64,000 nt of DNA from Alphaproteobacteria bacterium. Its GTDB lineage: Bacteria; Pseudomonadota; Alphaproteobacteria; Rhizobiales; GCA-2746425. The translations under genes and the position numbers were made by a program. Under the pieces are notes generated by a model. It was not told where the DNA came from. It ran no database searches and saw only the letters and a list, made by a program, of their open reading frames with translations. Shown here piece after piece: positions 34,879-44,161 of this stretch. Where the stretch lies: assembly GCA_024743215.1 (NCBI GenBank), contig JANSWZ010000009.1:1-64000 (forward strand). The letters run 5' to 3'. Within the stretch, counting starts at the first letter, position 1. Each line of letters begins with the position of its first letter.

Positions 34879-35960
34879 GCGCTTTTCTTCAAAATGTTGC
34901 GCAACGGGCACTCCAATTGTTGAGTCCGGAACTTGCCCATGACATCACCACCAAGGCGCTTTGTTCCGGGTTGTTTCCCAAAAGCCGTGGCCAGGATGAT
35001 CCGCGGCTTGCCGTTCAGGTCCTTGGGCAGCGCTTCCCGAACCCGATTGGCATGGCAGCAGGTTTTGACAAAAACGCACTGGTCTACAATCCGTTGCTGC
35101 AAATGGGGTTTGGTTTTGCAGAATCGGGCACGGTAACGCCGCTGGCGCAGTCCGGCAATGCCCGCCCCCGCGCATTTCGGTTGCGCAATCATGAAGCCAT
35201 CATCAACCGTTATGGCTTCAATAATGATGGCATGGAGGTATTTGAACAAAGGCTTCGGGAAACGCCGCCTGCCGGTGTGGTCGGAATTAATGTCGGTTCC
35301 AACAAATTGACCGAGGACAAAGCGGCTGATTATGCAGCCTGTATTCGTAAGCTTGCGCCGTTGGCCTCTTACATCACTGTCAATATCTCATCTCCCAACA
35401 CGCCCGGCTTGCGTGCATTGCAGGTTGGCGAGGCATTGGATGATCTGTTGGCGCGCGTGGTAGAGGCCCGCGATGATGCGGTGCGTGGCGATCAGCCCAA
35501 ACCATTATTGTTGAAGATCGCGCCGGATGTCAGCGAACAGCAATTGGACGCCATTGTGCATTCTGTCGCAAAACACCGGTTGGAAGGCATGATTGTGTCC
35601 AACACTACGCTGGACCGCAGCAAGGTCGCGGATTCACGTCATGCCAAACAGACCGGAGGTTTGTCAGGGGCACCTTTGTTTGATCGGACCACTATTTTGT
35701 TGGCTAAAACGCGGGAGCGCGTTGGGCCGCTGCTGCCCATCATTGGTGTGGGCGGCATCACCACTGGCAAGCAGGGCTTGCAGAAACTGGAGGCCGGGGC
35801 CAACCTCATTCAGCTTTACACCGGGATGGTATATCACGGCCTGCCTCTGCTAAAGGATATCAAGGCGCAAATGGTGGCAGAGCTGGATAAGCAGAATGTA
35901 TCGCGTGTGTCCGTTCTGACCGGCAGCAATATGCGCGAATGGGCTGCCAAACCCTATTAG
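34875..35960 (+). CDS. pyrD: quinone-dependent dihydroorotate dehydrogenase (class 2)
   Basis: A 361-residue PyrD that oxidises dihydroorotate to orotate with FMN and passes electrons to membrane quinone in pyrimidine synthesis. The N-terminal amphipathic helix (SAFLQNVAQRALQLLSPELA) marks the membrane-bound class 2. NPIGMAAGFDKNA, ESGTVTPLAQSGNARPR, NRYGFNNDG, TVNISSPNTPGL with the class 2 catalytic serine, VSNTT and GVGGI are all in place. The ATG at 34875 overlaps the DUF952 gene by 4 nt. Confidence 0.97.
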   Translation: MSAFLQNVAQRALQLLSPELAHDITTKALCSGLFPKSRGQDDPRLAVQVLGQRFPNPIGMAAGFDKNALVYNPLLQMGFGFAESGTVTPLAQSGNARPRAFRLRNHEAIINRYGFNNDGMEVFEQRLRETPPAGVVGINVGSNKLTEDKAADYAACIRKLAPLASYITVNISSPNTPGLRALQVGEALDDLLARVVEARDDAVRGDQPKPLLLKIAPDVSEQQLDAIVHSVAKHRLEGMIVSNTTLDRSKVADSRHAKQTGGLSGAPLFDRTTILLAKTRERVGPLLPIIGVGGITTGKQGLQKLEAGANLIQLYTGMVYHGLPLLKDIKAQMVAELDKQNVSRVSVLTGSNMREWAAKPY

Positions 35961-35991
35961 TCGCGACCGAATGATGGCAGCTTGGTGATTG

Positions 35992-37356
35992 TCAGACAAA
36001 GCTTTCGCTGATCCGTTTTTTGCAAATGAACCAAAGCGAAAACCCCCGCGCTGCGAGGAAAATCCAAAGCGCAATCCAAAGGCCTGTATTGCCATAAAGC
36101 GGCATCAGGACCCAGCAGGAAGCCAGAAACAGTGCAAGCGACAGCAACATCATGTTGCGCACATCGCGTGACCATGTTGCCCCAATGAAGACACCATCCA
36201 TGATGAAAGCCAGCACACCCAAAACGGGCGTCAGTGCCGCAAAAGGCAGGTAAGTGCGAGCCAGTTCCCTAACAGTGGGTTCGGTGGTCATCAGGTCAAC
36301 CAGATGGCCACCCCAAATGAGAAAAATCAGGGACAGGCCAGCCGCCAGAACAATTCCCCAAAGTGTGGTCAGACGGACTGATTGTTCAAATCCCTTACGA
36401 TAATTCGCGCCCATCGCTCGGCCACCCAATTGTTCAGCCGCAACAGCCAGACCATCCAGAAAATAGCCACCGGTCAGGAAGAAATGAAAGAGTATGGCAT
36501 TGGCAGCCAACAGCAGGTCGCCCTGTTGCGCACCTTGAGCGGTGAAAAAGGCAAACGAGAACAGCAACACCACAGACCGGATCATGATGTCCCGGTTCAG
36601 TGAAAACATTTTTTTCAATGAGGCGCTGTCAAATACACGTTTTCGACTTGGGCGTTCTTCGGCCGCAAATCGCTTGCTGATCTGCCTTTGAACCATCAGG
36701 CACCCGGCAACTGCAATCAGTGCCTCTGCCAGAAAGGTTCCCCAGGCAATGCCTGCCACGCCAAAATCATAATACAGCACAAGGGTCACGTTGAAGATCA
36801 TGTTCAGGCCGTTCAGAACGGTTTGGATCAGCAATCCTGTGCCGGATTTCCCAAGGCCCAGAAACCAACCCAGGACCGCGTAATTGATCAGCGAAAAGGG
36901 CGTTGCAAGCACACGAATGGCATAATAGGTCCGAACCGCCTCAGCCACCTCCGCGCTGGGTTTCATAAAGGCGAGTCCGAGCTCCAGAAATGGTTTGCTA
37001 AGCGCAATCGTAAGCAACCCCAACAGGCCAGCGAGCATCACAGCGCGGTAGTAAACCGCCTGTTGTTCCTTGCTGTCATTGCGCCCAACAGCCTGAGCCG
37101 TCATTCCTGTTGTGCCAAGGCGCAGAAAATTGAAACCACTGAATATGATGTCAAAAATAATGGCGCCAACCGCGATGCCACCAATCAGGGCTGCATTGGA
37201 TAATTGCCCAATCACTGCTGTGTCGACAATGCCCAATAGCGGTGTTGAAATATAGGCCAGTGTCATTGGCAAAGCCAAACCAACAACCACCCGGCTGTTA
37301 ACGGGGAAGGTGGCTGTTTCACTGGTCAGGGGTTTTGATTCCGAATCGGCTGTCAC
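35992..37356 (-). CDS. MATE-family multidrug efflux transporter, DinF-like
   Basis: About 454 residues with 12 hydrophobic helices, of the DinF branch of MATE antiporters. GLALPMTLAYISTPLLGIVD near the N-terminus, GTTGMTAQAVGRND and the mirrored second half (FFLTGGYFLDGLAVAAEQLG) are characteristic. The GTG at 37356 is chosen because the longer frame back to 37425 would run into the divergent promoter; no earlier ATG is convincing. It exports cationic or toxic compounds against H+ or Na+. It is divergent from the deacetylase-like gene. Confidence 0.88.
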   Translation of the reverse strand: MTADSESKPLTSETATFPVNSRVVVGLALPMTLAYISTPLLGIVDTAVIGQLSNAALIGGIAVGAIIFDIIFSGFNFLRLGTTGMTAQAVGRNDSKEQQAVYYRAVMLAGLLGLLTIALSKPFLELGLAFMKPSAEVAEAVRTYYAIRVLATPFSLINYAVLGWFLGLGKSGTGLLIQTVLNGLNMIFNVTLVLYYDFGVAGIAWGTFLAEALIAVAGCLMVQRQISKRFAAEERPSRKRVFDSASLKKMFSLNRDIMIRSVVLLFSFAFFTAQGAQQGDLLLAANAILFHFFLTGGYFLDGLAVAAEQLGGRAMGANYRKGFEQSVRLTTLWGIVLAAGLSLIFLIWGGHLVDLMTTEPTVRELARTYLPFAALTPVLGVLAFIMDGVFIGATWSRDVRNMMLLSLALFLASCWVLMPLYGNTGLWIALWIFLAARGFSLWFICKKRISESFV

Positions 37357-37433
37357 GAATGAGCTTTCTCTTTTGCACAGACACTCTATGTCTGTTGTTG
37401 AGGCAGAAAAAGTTCGAAGTTTCAATTTGCACT

Positions 37434-38387
37434 ATGCGACAGGCCAAATTACTCCCCATCATTCATCATCCGGCTTATGACGCGGCGGATCTGCCTGACC
37501 AGCACCGGTTCCCCATGCGTAAATTTCGGGCCTTGGCAGAAACTCTGGTGGCTGATGGTCTTGTGGCAGCCAGTGGCATCGCTGGGTTTCACGTACCAGC
37601 ACCAGCGCCGGAAAGCTGGCTGGCCTTGGCCCATAGCCGCATCTATGTGGATCAGGTTCTCAATGGCACCTTGCCTGCCTCTGTCGCAAAGGAAATCGGC
37701 TTTCCGTTGGACAATGCTGCCGCAGGGCGGGCTGTCGCGTTTCGTGGCCGCTGCGCCACGGCAGGGACGGTGCTCACCGCAACGCTTGCGCTTGAACATG
37801 GCATTGCCTGCAACACCGCAGGTGGCAGCCACCATGCGCGCTACGAGCAAGGTGCCGGGTTTTGCGTATTCAATGATGTGGCTGTTGCCATTCGTGTGTT
37901 GCAGGCGGATCATCGTATTGGCTCTGCTCTGATCATCGACCTGGACGTACATCAGGGTGATGGAACCGCGCTGATGTTTGCCAATGATGCTGAAATCATG
38001 ACGATTTCCATGCATGCGGAGCGCAATTATCCACATCCCAAAGCAGAGTCTGACATAGATATTGCGCTGCCCGATGCCACGGAAGACTCAGACTATCTTG
38101 CACGGTTAAGCCGATTGCTGGATGAGTTGCCGCCCCGGCTTCAGCCCGACATCGTGTTTTATAATGCAGGTGTTGATCCCCATGCAGAGGATCGGCTTGG
38201 CCGACTTAACCTCACCGATGAGGGATTGCGCCAACGCGACACGCTTGTTCTGTCACATTGCAGGCTGCGCAACTGGCCGGTGGCCTGCGTCATTGGTGGC
38301 GGATACTCCCGCGATATCACGGCCCTGGGTCGCCGCCATTCGATCATCCATCATGTGGCGACTAAATTTTGGTCCAACGTGCTTTAG
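37434..38387 (+). CDS. histone deacetylase-like (AcuC/HDAC superfamily) amidohydrolase
   Basis: A 317-residue zinc hydrolase of the arginase/deacetylase fold. Visible are AGGSHHA with the two catalytic histidines (near residue 128), VFNDVAVAI, the zinc-binding DLDVHQGDGT, NAGVDPHAEDRLG with the second zinc aspartate, and GGGYS. Bacterial members deacetylate acetylpolyamines, acetyl-lysine or small amides. The ATG at 37434 gives the family-like start; the reading frame upstream is uncoupled. A 77-nt divergent promoter separates it from the MATE gene. Confidence 0.9.
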   Translation: MRQAKLLPIIHHPAYDAADLPDQHRFPMRKFRALAETLVADGLVAASGIAGFHVPAPAPESWLALAHSRIYVDQVLNGTLPASVAKEIGFPLDNAAAGRAVAFRGRCATAGTVLTATLALEHGIACNTAGGSHHARYEQGAGFCVFNDVAVAIRVLQADHRIGSALIIDLDVHQGDGTALMFANDAEIMTISMHAERNYPHPKAESDIDIALPDATEDSDYLARLSRLLDELPPRLQPDIVFYNAGVDPHAEDRLGRLNLTDEGLRQRDTLVLSHCRLRNWPVACVIGGGYSRDITALGRRHSIIHHVATKFWSNVL

Positions 38388-38439
38388 AGTGCGCAGAGCA
38401 GGCTTGTTGCCTAAGTTGAGCCAAAACGGGACTTGATTC

Positions 38440-38841
38440 ATGCGTGACATTGTCAATGGTATGCTGGTGAAGGGCGGCAAAGTGCTTATGACTCGCCGAA
38501 GCAAGCATCGCAAATCATATCCCGATGTCTGGAGTTTCCCTGGCGGACAAGTTGAGGCGGGGGAAACAAATGAACAGGCGCTGGTTCGTGAACTGAAAGA
38601 AGAAATTGGCATTGTGCCAACTCATTACGACCATCACAGCGACTTAATTGTTTCTAGCCCCAACGGATATGATGCAATTTTCCATATGTTCTGCATAACA
38701 GAATGGCAAGGCGATCCATCTATCCTTGATCATGAACATTCGGCGCTCTGTTGGTATCCACTCGAAGCTGCAGCGGCCCTTGATGAGCTTGCATTGAGTG
38801 AATATTCAAACCTGCTCAAATCACTTCGAGCAGGCCACTAA
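38440..38841 (+). CDS. Nudix hydrolase
   Basis: A 133-residue Nudix protein. The Nudix box GX5EX7REUXEEXGU is intact, from GQVEAGETNEQALV to RELKEEIGI (residues 33-55). TRRSKHRKSYPDVWSFPGG before it resembles MutT-like nucleotide-sanitising enzymes. It lies 52 nt after the deacetylase-like gene and may share its transcript. The substrate is not known. Confidence 0.9.
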   Translation: MRDIVNGMLVKGGKVLMTRRSKHRKSYPDVWSFPGGQVEAGETNEQALVRELKEEIGIVPTHYDHHSDLIVSSPNGYDAIFHMFCITEWQGDPSILDHEHSALCWYPLEAAAALDELALSEYSNLLKSLRAGH

Positions 38842-38981
38842 CAGCCAGGATGTTGATAGAACAGGATGCCGGTTCCATTTAGGATCATGAAGCCGCATCA
38901 GGCCTGATTTCCGAAGGCCTTGCCTCCAATTTAAAAACCAGTCAATGCGGATCGCCTCATTACTTACAAAGGGTTCGCACC

Positions 38982-39293
38982 CTAATCCCGCGATTTCATA
39001 AGTCTGAGCAGAAACCACACCGGCACGACGATCACCGCGCCCAGCACGATATAACTGATGAAATCTTCCAGCGAATTGAACACGCTGATAAAGGCTCGTT
39101 CGATGAAATTGATCATCGTGCGCACCAGTTCCAGCGGATGTAGCTGAAAAGCAGACAGCACAAAGCCGACCACCAATGATAGGATGATCAGCCTGACCGC
39201 CACGCGCAATGGGGTGTCGCCCAGAAAGCGTTCCAGACCGGATCGGCTGTCGCTCAGTGTGTTTCGTTCATTCATCGAATTTGGATCGCTCAT
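38982..39293 (-). CDS. DUF6460-like membrane protein
   Basis: A 103-residue protein typical of Hyphomicrobiales. A conserved RFLGDTPLRVAVRLIILSLV leads into the first hydrophobic helix, and a second helix (YIVLGAVIVVPVWFLLRLM) lies at the C-terminus. It overlaps the MscS gene by 4 nt, so the two are co-translated; it may be an accessory of the channel. Function unknown. Confidence 0.75.
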   Translation of the reverse strand: MSDPNSMNERNTLSDSRSGLERFLGDTPLRVAVRLIILSLVVGFVLSAFQLHPLELVRTMINFIERAFISVFNSLEDFISYIVLGAVIVVPVWFLLRLMKSRD

Positions 39294-40111
39294 TCAGCAG
39301 CCTTTTGAATTTCCACCTGATGTGGGTACGGAATTGTGATTCCGCCAGCATCAAATGCTTCCTTGACCTTTTTAAGTACAGAGAAATTGAGTTCCCAATA
39401 GTCACCGGAATTGCACCAGATCCGCAATTGAAGGTCGACCGAGGAGTCGTTGAGCGTGGTTACACGTACCCAGGGCTCAGGTTCCACAAGGCAGCGCTCA
39501 TCGGCTTTTGCAACATCCAGGATGATGCCCATGGCTTTGTCTATGTCATCGCCATAATCAATGCCAAACGTGATATCCAGCCGTCTGGTCGGTTTCCTGG
39601 AATAGTTGATAATTGTCGATCCCCAGGCATCGCCATTGGGAACTATGACTTCGACATTTTGCGGTGTCACAAGCTGTGTGAAGAACAGATTGATTTCCTC
39701 CACTGTGCCGCTTTCACCGCCGATGGATACAAATTCAGTCAGTTTGTATGGCCTGAATAAAACCAGCATCACACCCGCTGCCACATGGGACAAGGTACCC
39801 TGCAGCGCAAGGCCGATGGCCAGGGTCGTCGCACCCAGAACCGCAATAAGACTGGTTGCCTCAAACCCAAAGAGTTGCAAAACGGCAATAAAGACAAAGA
39901 CCAGTATCAGATAATAGGCAATGGAGGATATGAAGACACCCAGCGTGTTATCAATCCGCTCGCTTGCCATGACACGGCTGCGAATGACCTTCCGCACGAT
40001 TCTGGCGACCCAGAATCCGAGAAGCAAAAACAGACAGGCCTGTGCAACATTCAACAAAAAGGGTGGAACATCTGACAGGAGTGACATTGCGACTTGTGAG
40101 GCGTCTTCCAT
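39290..40111 (-). CDS. small-conductance mechanosensitive channel, MscS family
   Basis: A 273-residue MscS-type channel. Helices TM1-TM3 cover residues 15-115, with the pore-lining glycine/alanine-rich ATTLAIGLALQGTLSHVAAG followed by the beta domain (YKLTEFVSIGGESGTVEEIN, VIVPNGDAWGSTIINYSR) and the C-terminal alpha/beta domain. It opens on membrane tension. The DUF6460-like gene follows in the same operon. Confidence 0.95.
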   Translation of the reverse strand: MEDASQVAMSLLSDVPPFLLNVAQACLFLLLGFWVARIVRKVIRSRVMASERIDNTLGVFISSIAYYLILVFVFIAVLQLFGFEATSLIAVLGATTLAIGLALQGTLSHVAAGVMLVLFRPYKLTEFVSIGGESGTVEEINLFFTQLVTPQNVEVIVPNGDAWGSTIINYSRKPTRRLDITFGIDYGDDIDKAMGIILDVAKADERCLVEPEPWVRVTTLNDSSVDLQLRIWCNSGDYWELNFSVLKKVKEAFDAGGITIPYPHQVEIQKAAE

Positions 40112-40203
40112 AGGGTTTCTTTCGGGAAAATTACAATTGGTGTCAAGTTACACCCTACATAACCGCAAATAGAGCATTTTTCAGCACAAATTCTCGGATG
40201 GTC

Positions 40204-41841
40204 CTAAACACGGTCTTCGCGCGGCAAAAGCGCTTCCAGACTTTCTAACCGATCGGCCTCGGCCGGGGGCTTGTCCCAACGCAGTCGTGCAATGCGTGGA
40301 AACCGCATGGCGACGCCTGATTTATGACGTGTGGACCGGTTCAACCCTTCAAACGCCACCTCAAGCACCAGGCCCACTTCCTGGCTGTGGGTCACCTCAC
40401 GCACAGGACCAAACCGGTTGATCGTATTGTTGCGCACAAAGCGATCGATCTCTTTCAACTCATCATCGGTAAAGCCGAAATAGGCTTTGCCAACAGGCAC
40501 AAGCTCTTCATCGCGCCAGACCCCGAATGTGTAGTCGGAATAGAAGGAGGAGCGTTTGCCATGGCCGCGCTGGGCATACATTAAAACCGCATCCACGCTG
40601 AGTGGATCACGCTTCCATTTGAACCACGGTCCCTTGGGGCGGCCCGGCACATAGGCGCTGTCCCAGCGTTTCAGCATCAGGCCTTCAACAGCATCGGCGT
40701 CAACACCGGCTCCGTGATCTGCTGGGGTTTGGCGCGCTGCTGCAACCGCGTCCCAAGTGTCAAAATTCACCAAAGGTGAGATATCGATGCGGCTTGTTGC
40801 AAGGGAGGCAACAGCTTGTTCCAGCCGTTTGCGGCGTTCTGAAAACGGCTGGGCCCGCAAATCCGTTCCCTTTTCAACCAACAGATCATAAGCGCGAATA
40901 TGGGCAGGGTATGCACGCATCATCTTGGCGGAAACGGTTTTTCGGTTGAGCCGCTGCTGCAGTACATTGAAAGGCTGTACCCGGCCTTCAATCAAAACCA
41001 GCAACTCGCCGTCAATCGTCATGTCGGCGTCCAGAGCTTCCATCAGGTCTGGAAAGGCGCGCGCGATATCTTCTCCGGTGCGTGAATAAAGCGCACGCTT
41101 CAAAGTGCCGTCCAGGGCAAGCCCGGCGCTGGCCTGCACCCTGATCCCATCCCACTTGAATTCAGCACCGAAATCGCCCGCATCCAGCTTTGTAAAATCA
41201 TCATCCTGTATCGGATGCGCCAGCATGGCCGGGCGAAAAGGTGCCGGATTGTCGTTTTCCGGCCGTGGGCCTGTGCCCTCCACCCAGGCGAACAGGGTTT
41301 CATAGGGTGGCTCCAGCCCGTGCCAGATTTCCTCAATCTCATCCACATCATGTTCGCCCAATTGGGCCAGTGCTGTTTTGGCCAGCCGCGCCGATACGCC
41401 CACGCGCAAGCCACCGGTCAAAAGTTTCAGCAAAGCGTAGCGCACGGAACTGTCGGACCGGTCCAGCCAGGCCTCCACCAGCGCAGGCGTTTCCCGGCGT
41501 GACGTCTTGACAAGCGTTTCGACAATATCGCTGAGATGCAGGTCTGAATTGGGCAGATCCGGTGACGCTTTTTCCGGCCATGCCAGCGAAATGGTTTCCG
41601 CCAGATCACCCACATAATCATAGGAAAGGGCAAACAGAACCGGGTCCATGCGGCTTTGGATCAGGTCTCGCAACATGGCTGGCTTGGCGCTGGGCAGGTT
41701 CAGTTGACCTGTGATCACGGCCAGTGCAAGGCCTCGCTCAGGATCGGGCGTCGTCGTAAAATAATCCTTGAGCAGCCTCAGTTTTCCGTTGCGCTGAGGC
41801 GTCAGGATCAACCGGTCCAGCAAGTGCGAAAAGGCGCGCAT
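40204..41841 (-). CDS. ATP-dependent DNA ligase (ligase-associated repair cluster)
   Basis: A 545-residue ligase with an N-terminal helical DNA-binding domain, adenylation domain and C-terminal OB domain. The nucleotidyl-transfer motif I is FKWDG with Lys229; GELLVL, RAYDLLVEKGTDLRAQPF, DAVEGLMLKRWDS and PWFKWKRD correspond to motifs III to V. It is of the type found next to Lhr-type helicase and beta-lactamase-fold exonuclease genes in many proteobacteria, a DNA damage-response set. Its ATG shares one base with the exonuclease stop (TAATG). Confidence 0.93.
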   Translation of the reverse strand: MRAFSHLLDRLILTPQRNGKLRLLKDYFTTTPDPERGLALAVITGQLNLPSAKPAMLRDLIQSRMDPVLFALSYDYVGDLAETISLAWPEKASPDLPNSDLHLSDIVETLVKTSRRETPALVEAWLDRSDSSVRYALLKLLTGGLRVGVSARLAKTALAQLGEHDVDEIEEIWHGLEPPYETLFAWVEGTGPRPENDNPAPFRPAMLAHPIQDDDFTKLDAGDFGAEFKWDGIRVQASAGLALDGTLKRALYSRTGEDIARAFPDLMEALDADMTIDGELLVLIEGRVQPFNVLQQRLNRKTVSAKMMRAYPAHIRAYDLLVEKGTDLRAQPFSERRKRLEQAVASLATSRIDISPLVNFDTWDAVAAARQTPADHGAGVDADAVEGLMLKRWDSAYVPGRPKGPWFKWKRDPLSVDAVLMYAQRGHGKRSSFYSDYTFGVWRDEELVPVGKAYFGFTDDELKEIDRFVRNNTINRFGPVREVTHSQEVGLVLEVAFEGLNRSTRHKSGVAMRFPRIARLRWDKPPAEADRLESLEALLPREDRV

Positions 41842-42851
41842 TATTCAGCCTCCTCTTCATAACCCACCAGCGACAGGGGCCGGGCGGTATAATTGTTCAG
41901 TTCGCACCAGCGGGTCAGCGCATCTTCACGGCCATGGGTAATCCAGACTTCCTCTGGGTCAATTTCGCGAATGGTGGCCAGCAATTCATCCCAGTCGCAG
42001 TGATCTGACAGGATCAATGGCAATTCCACACCGCGCTGCTTGGCCCGTTGCCGCACCTGCATCCAGCCAGAGGCAAAGGCGGCAATCGGGTCCGGGAACC
42101 GTCGCGCCCATTTATCGGCAAAGGCAGAGGGTGGCCCCACCACAATCGCCCCGGCAAAGTTCCCCTTCTTGCCTTTTTCCAGTGTCGCCGGCGCAAGCGG
42201 TCCAAGATCAACACCCTGAGACTGATAATAATCGCAGAGCTTCTGCATGGCCCCATGAATGAAGATCGTCTCGTCATAACCTGCTTCCCGTAACAGCGCG
42301 ATGACCCGCTGTGCCTTGCCCAGCGCATAGGCCCCAACCAGATGCGCCCGCTCTGGAAACTGGGCAACTGACGTCAGCAGTTTCTGGATTTCCTGTCGGT
42401 CATCGGGATGGCGAAACACCGGCAGGGCAAAGGTGGCTTCGGTGATGAACACATCACAGGGCACCGGCTCGAACGACAGGCAGGTCGGATCATCAGCACG
42501 CTTGTAATCGCCTGACGCCACAATTCGTTTGCCCTTGTAATTGACGGCAATTTGAGCCGATCCAAGAACATGTCCTGCCGGATGAAACGAAACGCTGACA
42601 TCACCGATGGTCTGCTGGACGCCATAGGCAATGTCCTGCGTGTGCTCGGCATGCCCCTCACCATAGCGCAAAGCCATGATATCCAGCGTCTGCTGGCTGG
42701 CCAGCACAGATGTGTGACCCGGTCGGGCATGATCTGCGTGGCCATGGGTGATCAATGCGCGCGCAACCGGCTTTACGGGATCGATGTAAAAATCACCCGG
42801 CGGACAATATAGCCCTTTGGGTGTTGGATGCAGCCAATCGTCAAAACGCAT
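41841..42851 (-). CDS. ligase-associated exonuclease, metallo-beta-lactamase fold
   Basis: A 336-residue metal-dependent nuclease of the beta-lactamase/beta-CASP superfamily (YhcR/Exo_lig group). The metal motif HGHADHARPGH is at residues 33-43; HPAGHVLGSAQI and SGDYKR carry further ligands; SDHCDWDELL near the C-terminus is the beta-CASP-like motif. The ATG at 42851 gives the family start MRFDDWLHPTPKGLYCPPGD. It is the first gene of the exonuclease-ligase pair. The helicase and PdeM partners lie about 7 kb away. Confidence 0.9.
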   Translation of the reverse strand: MRFDDWLHPTPKGLYCPPGDFYIDPVKPVARALITHGHADHARPGHTSVLASQQTLDIMALRYGEGHAEHTQDIAYGVQQTIGDVSVSFHPAGHVLGSAQIAVNYKGKRIVASGDYKRADDPTCLSFEPVPCDVFITEATFALPVFRHPDDRQEIQKLLTSVAQFPERAHLVGAYALGKAQRVIALLREAGYDETIFIHGAMQKLCDYYQSQGVDLGPLAPATLEKGKKGNFAGAIVVGPPSAFADKWARRFPDPIAAFASGWMQVRQRAKQRGVELPLILSDHCDWDELLATIREIDPEEVWITHGREDALTRWCELNNYTARPLSLVGYEEEAE

Positions 42852-42880
42852 GTTTGGTTCAGATCCTTCTGCAGACCATC

Positions 42881-43162
42881 TTACACATGGATGACCACTT
42901 TCCTGACAGCATGAGCGGCAAGGCGGTTGCCATAGCCCATATATGCCACTTTGCGCCCAAGTCGAACGCCTCTCTCCCAAGCCCAAGTCATCAGGGCTCG
43001 TGAGACCAAAAAGGAGTTTCCCGTCTGGTCAATTGGACCTTGGATCGCGGCGTTTATCCATCCGTTAAGCAACTCCGCAGCCGCACAGGCGGTTCCATCA
43101 AGGTGGCGGGCAATAGCCAGAAGCGACCAGTTATGTTTTCCCCATTTGATTTCAATCAACAC
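42881..43162 (-). CDS. possible small protein (93 aa) upstream of the exonuclease
   Basis: The 366-nt gap between the exonuclease gene and the divergent PPK2 gene holds one minus-strand frame with protein-like composition (HLDGTACAAAELLNGWINAA, then RVGKVAYMG-like basic sequence near the end). The best start is GTG at 43162, but no ribosome binding site precedes it. I recognise no family. It could be a gene remnant or chance. Confidence 0.25.
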   Translation of the reverse strand: MLIEIKWGKHNWSLLAIARHLDGTACAAAELLNGWINAAIQGPIDQTGNSFLVSRALMTWAWERGVRLGRKVAYMGYGNRLAAHAVRKVVIHV

Positions 43163-43190
43163 ATCTGACGAACAAATGCGCCAGATTATA

Positions 43191-43202
43191 TCAAACGTTT
43201 GA
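43191..43202. promoter_or_regulatory. 12-bp perfect palindrome before ppk2
   Basis: TCAAACGTTTGA lies 4 nt before the ribosome binding site GGAGGAGG and just after an AT-rich TTATAT that could be a -10 box. Its place near the transcription start fits a repressor site. The binding protein is unknown. Confidence 0.4.
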
Positions 43203-43217
43203 AACGGAGGAGGCAAC

Positions 43218-44159
43218 ATGTCCGACGGCGTAGTGCTCGAAGCACCCATAAACAACTCAGACGCGGAGTCTGCATCAGACGCAGATTCCGTTTTAAATGG
43301 TCGGGCGCCCGAAGGCAGTCCATTTGAAACAGGACGCTACCCTTACAAGCGGAAATTGCGACGCGTCTTCTATGAAAAACAGAAGGCTGAGCTACAGGCT
43401 GAACTGTTAAAGGTTCAGGATTGGGTTCGCAATTCCGGCGAAAAAATAGTGCTGCTGTTTGAAGGGCGTGATGCTGCCGGCAAAGGCGGCACAATCAAGC
43501 GCTTTACCGAACATCTCAACCCAAGGGGCGCACGCGTCATCGCGCTGGACAAGCCAACAGACCGCGAGCGTACGCAGTGGTATTTTCAGCGCTATGTCAG
43601 GCATCTGCCTGCAGCCGGTGATATCGTTCTGTTCGACCGGTCCTGGTACAACAGGGCAGGGGTGGAGCGGGTCATGGGGTTCTGCACGCCCATGGAATAT
43701 CTGGAATTCATGCGTCAGGCCCCCGAATTTGAACGCATGATGGTGCGCAGTGGCATCAGGCTTTTCAAATACTGGTTTTCGGTGACGCAGGAAGAGCAGA
43801 TCAGACGGTTCAAAGCTCGTGAAAGGGAACCGCTGAAGAAGTGGAAATTGTCGCCGATCGATCGGCTCTCCATCAATAAATGGGATGATTACACCGAAGC
43901 CAAGGAAGCGATGTTCTTCTACACCGACACGGCAGATGCTCCCTGGACCATCATCAAATCCGATGACAAGAAGCGCGCCCGGTTGAACTGCCTCCGGCAT
44001 TTTCTGAATTCAATTCCCTATCCGGACAAGGATCATAGCGTCGTAAAAATCGAAGACCCTTTGATCGTCGGACGCAGCTCGGATGTCATTGGCCGCAGCG
44101 ACCATATACTCGGCACAACAGTGCACCCGGAGCAAAAACGAAAACGGAAAAGCAGCTGA
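43218..44159 (+). CDS. ppk2: polyphosphate kinase 2 (PPK2)
   Basis: A 313-residue PPK2, which transfers phosphate between polyphosphate and nucleotides. After a 40-residue acidic leader come YPYKRKLRR, Walker A GRDAAGKGG (residues 83-91) in a typical LLFEGRDAAGKGGTIKRF context, the Walker B/lid motif FDRSWYNRAGVE (139-150) and RRFKAREREPLKKWKLSP. It is a single-domain class I-like PPK2. GGAGGAGG precedes the ATG. It stands alone and divergent from the repair genes; an imperfect inverted repeat lies just after its stop. Confidence 0.95.
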   Translation: MSDGVVLEAPINNSDAESASDADSVLNGRAPEGSPFETGRYPYKRKLRRVFYEKQKAELQAELLKVQDWVRNSGEKIVLLFEGRDAAGKGGTIKRFTEHLNPRGARVIALDKPTDRERTQWYFQRYVRHLPAAGDIVLFDRSWYNRAGVERVMGFCTPMEYLEFMRQAPEFERMMVRSGIRLFKYWFSVTQEEQIRRFKAREREPLKKWKLSPIDRLSINKWDDYTEAKEAMFFYTDTADAPWTIIKSDDKKRARLNCLRHFLNSIPYPDKDHSVVKIEDPLIVGRSSDVIGRSDHILGTTVHPEQKRKRKSS

Positions 44160-44161
44160 TT

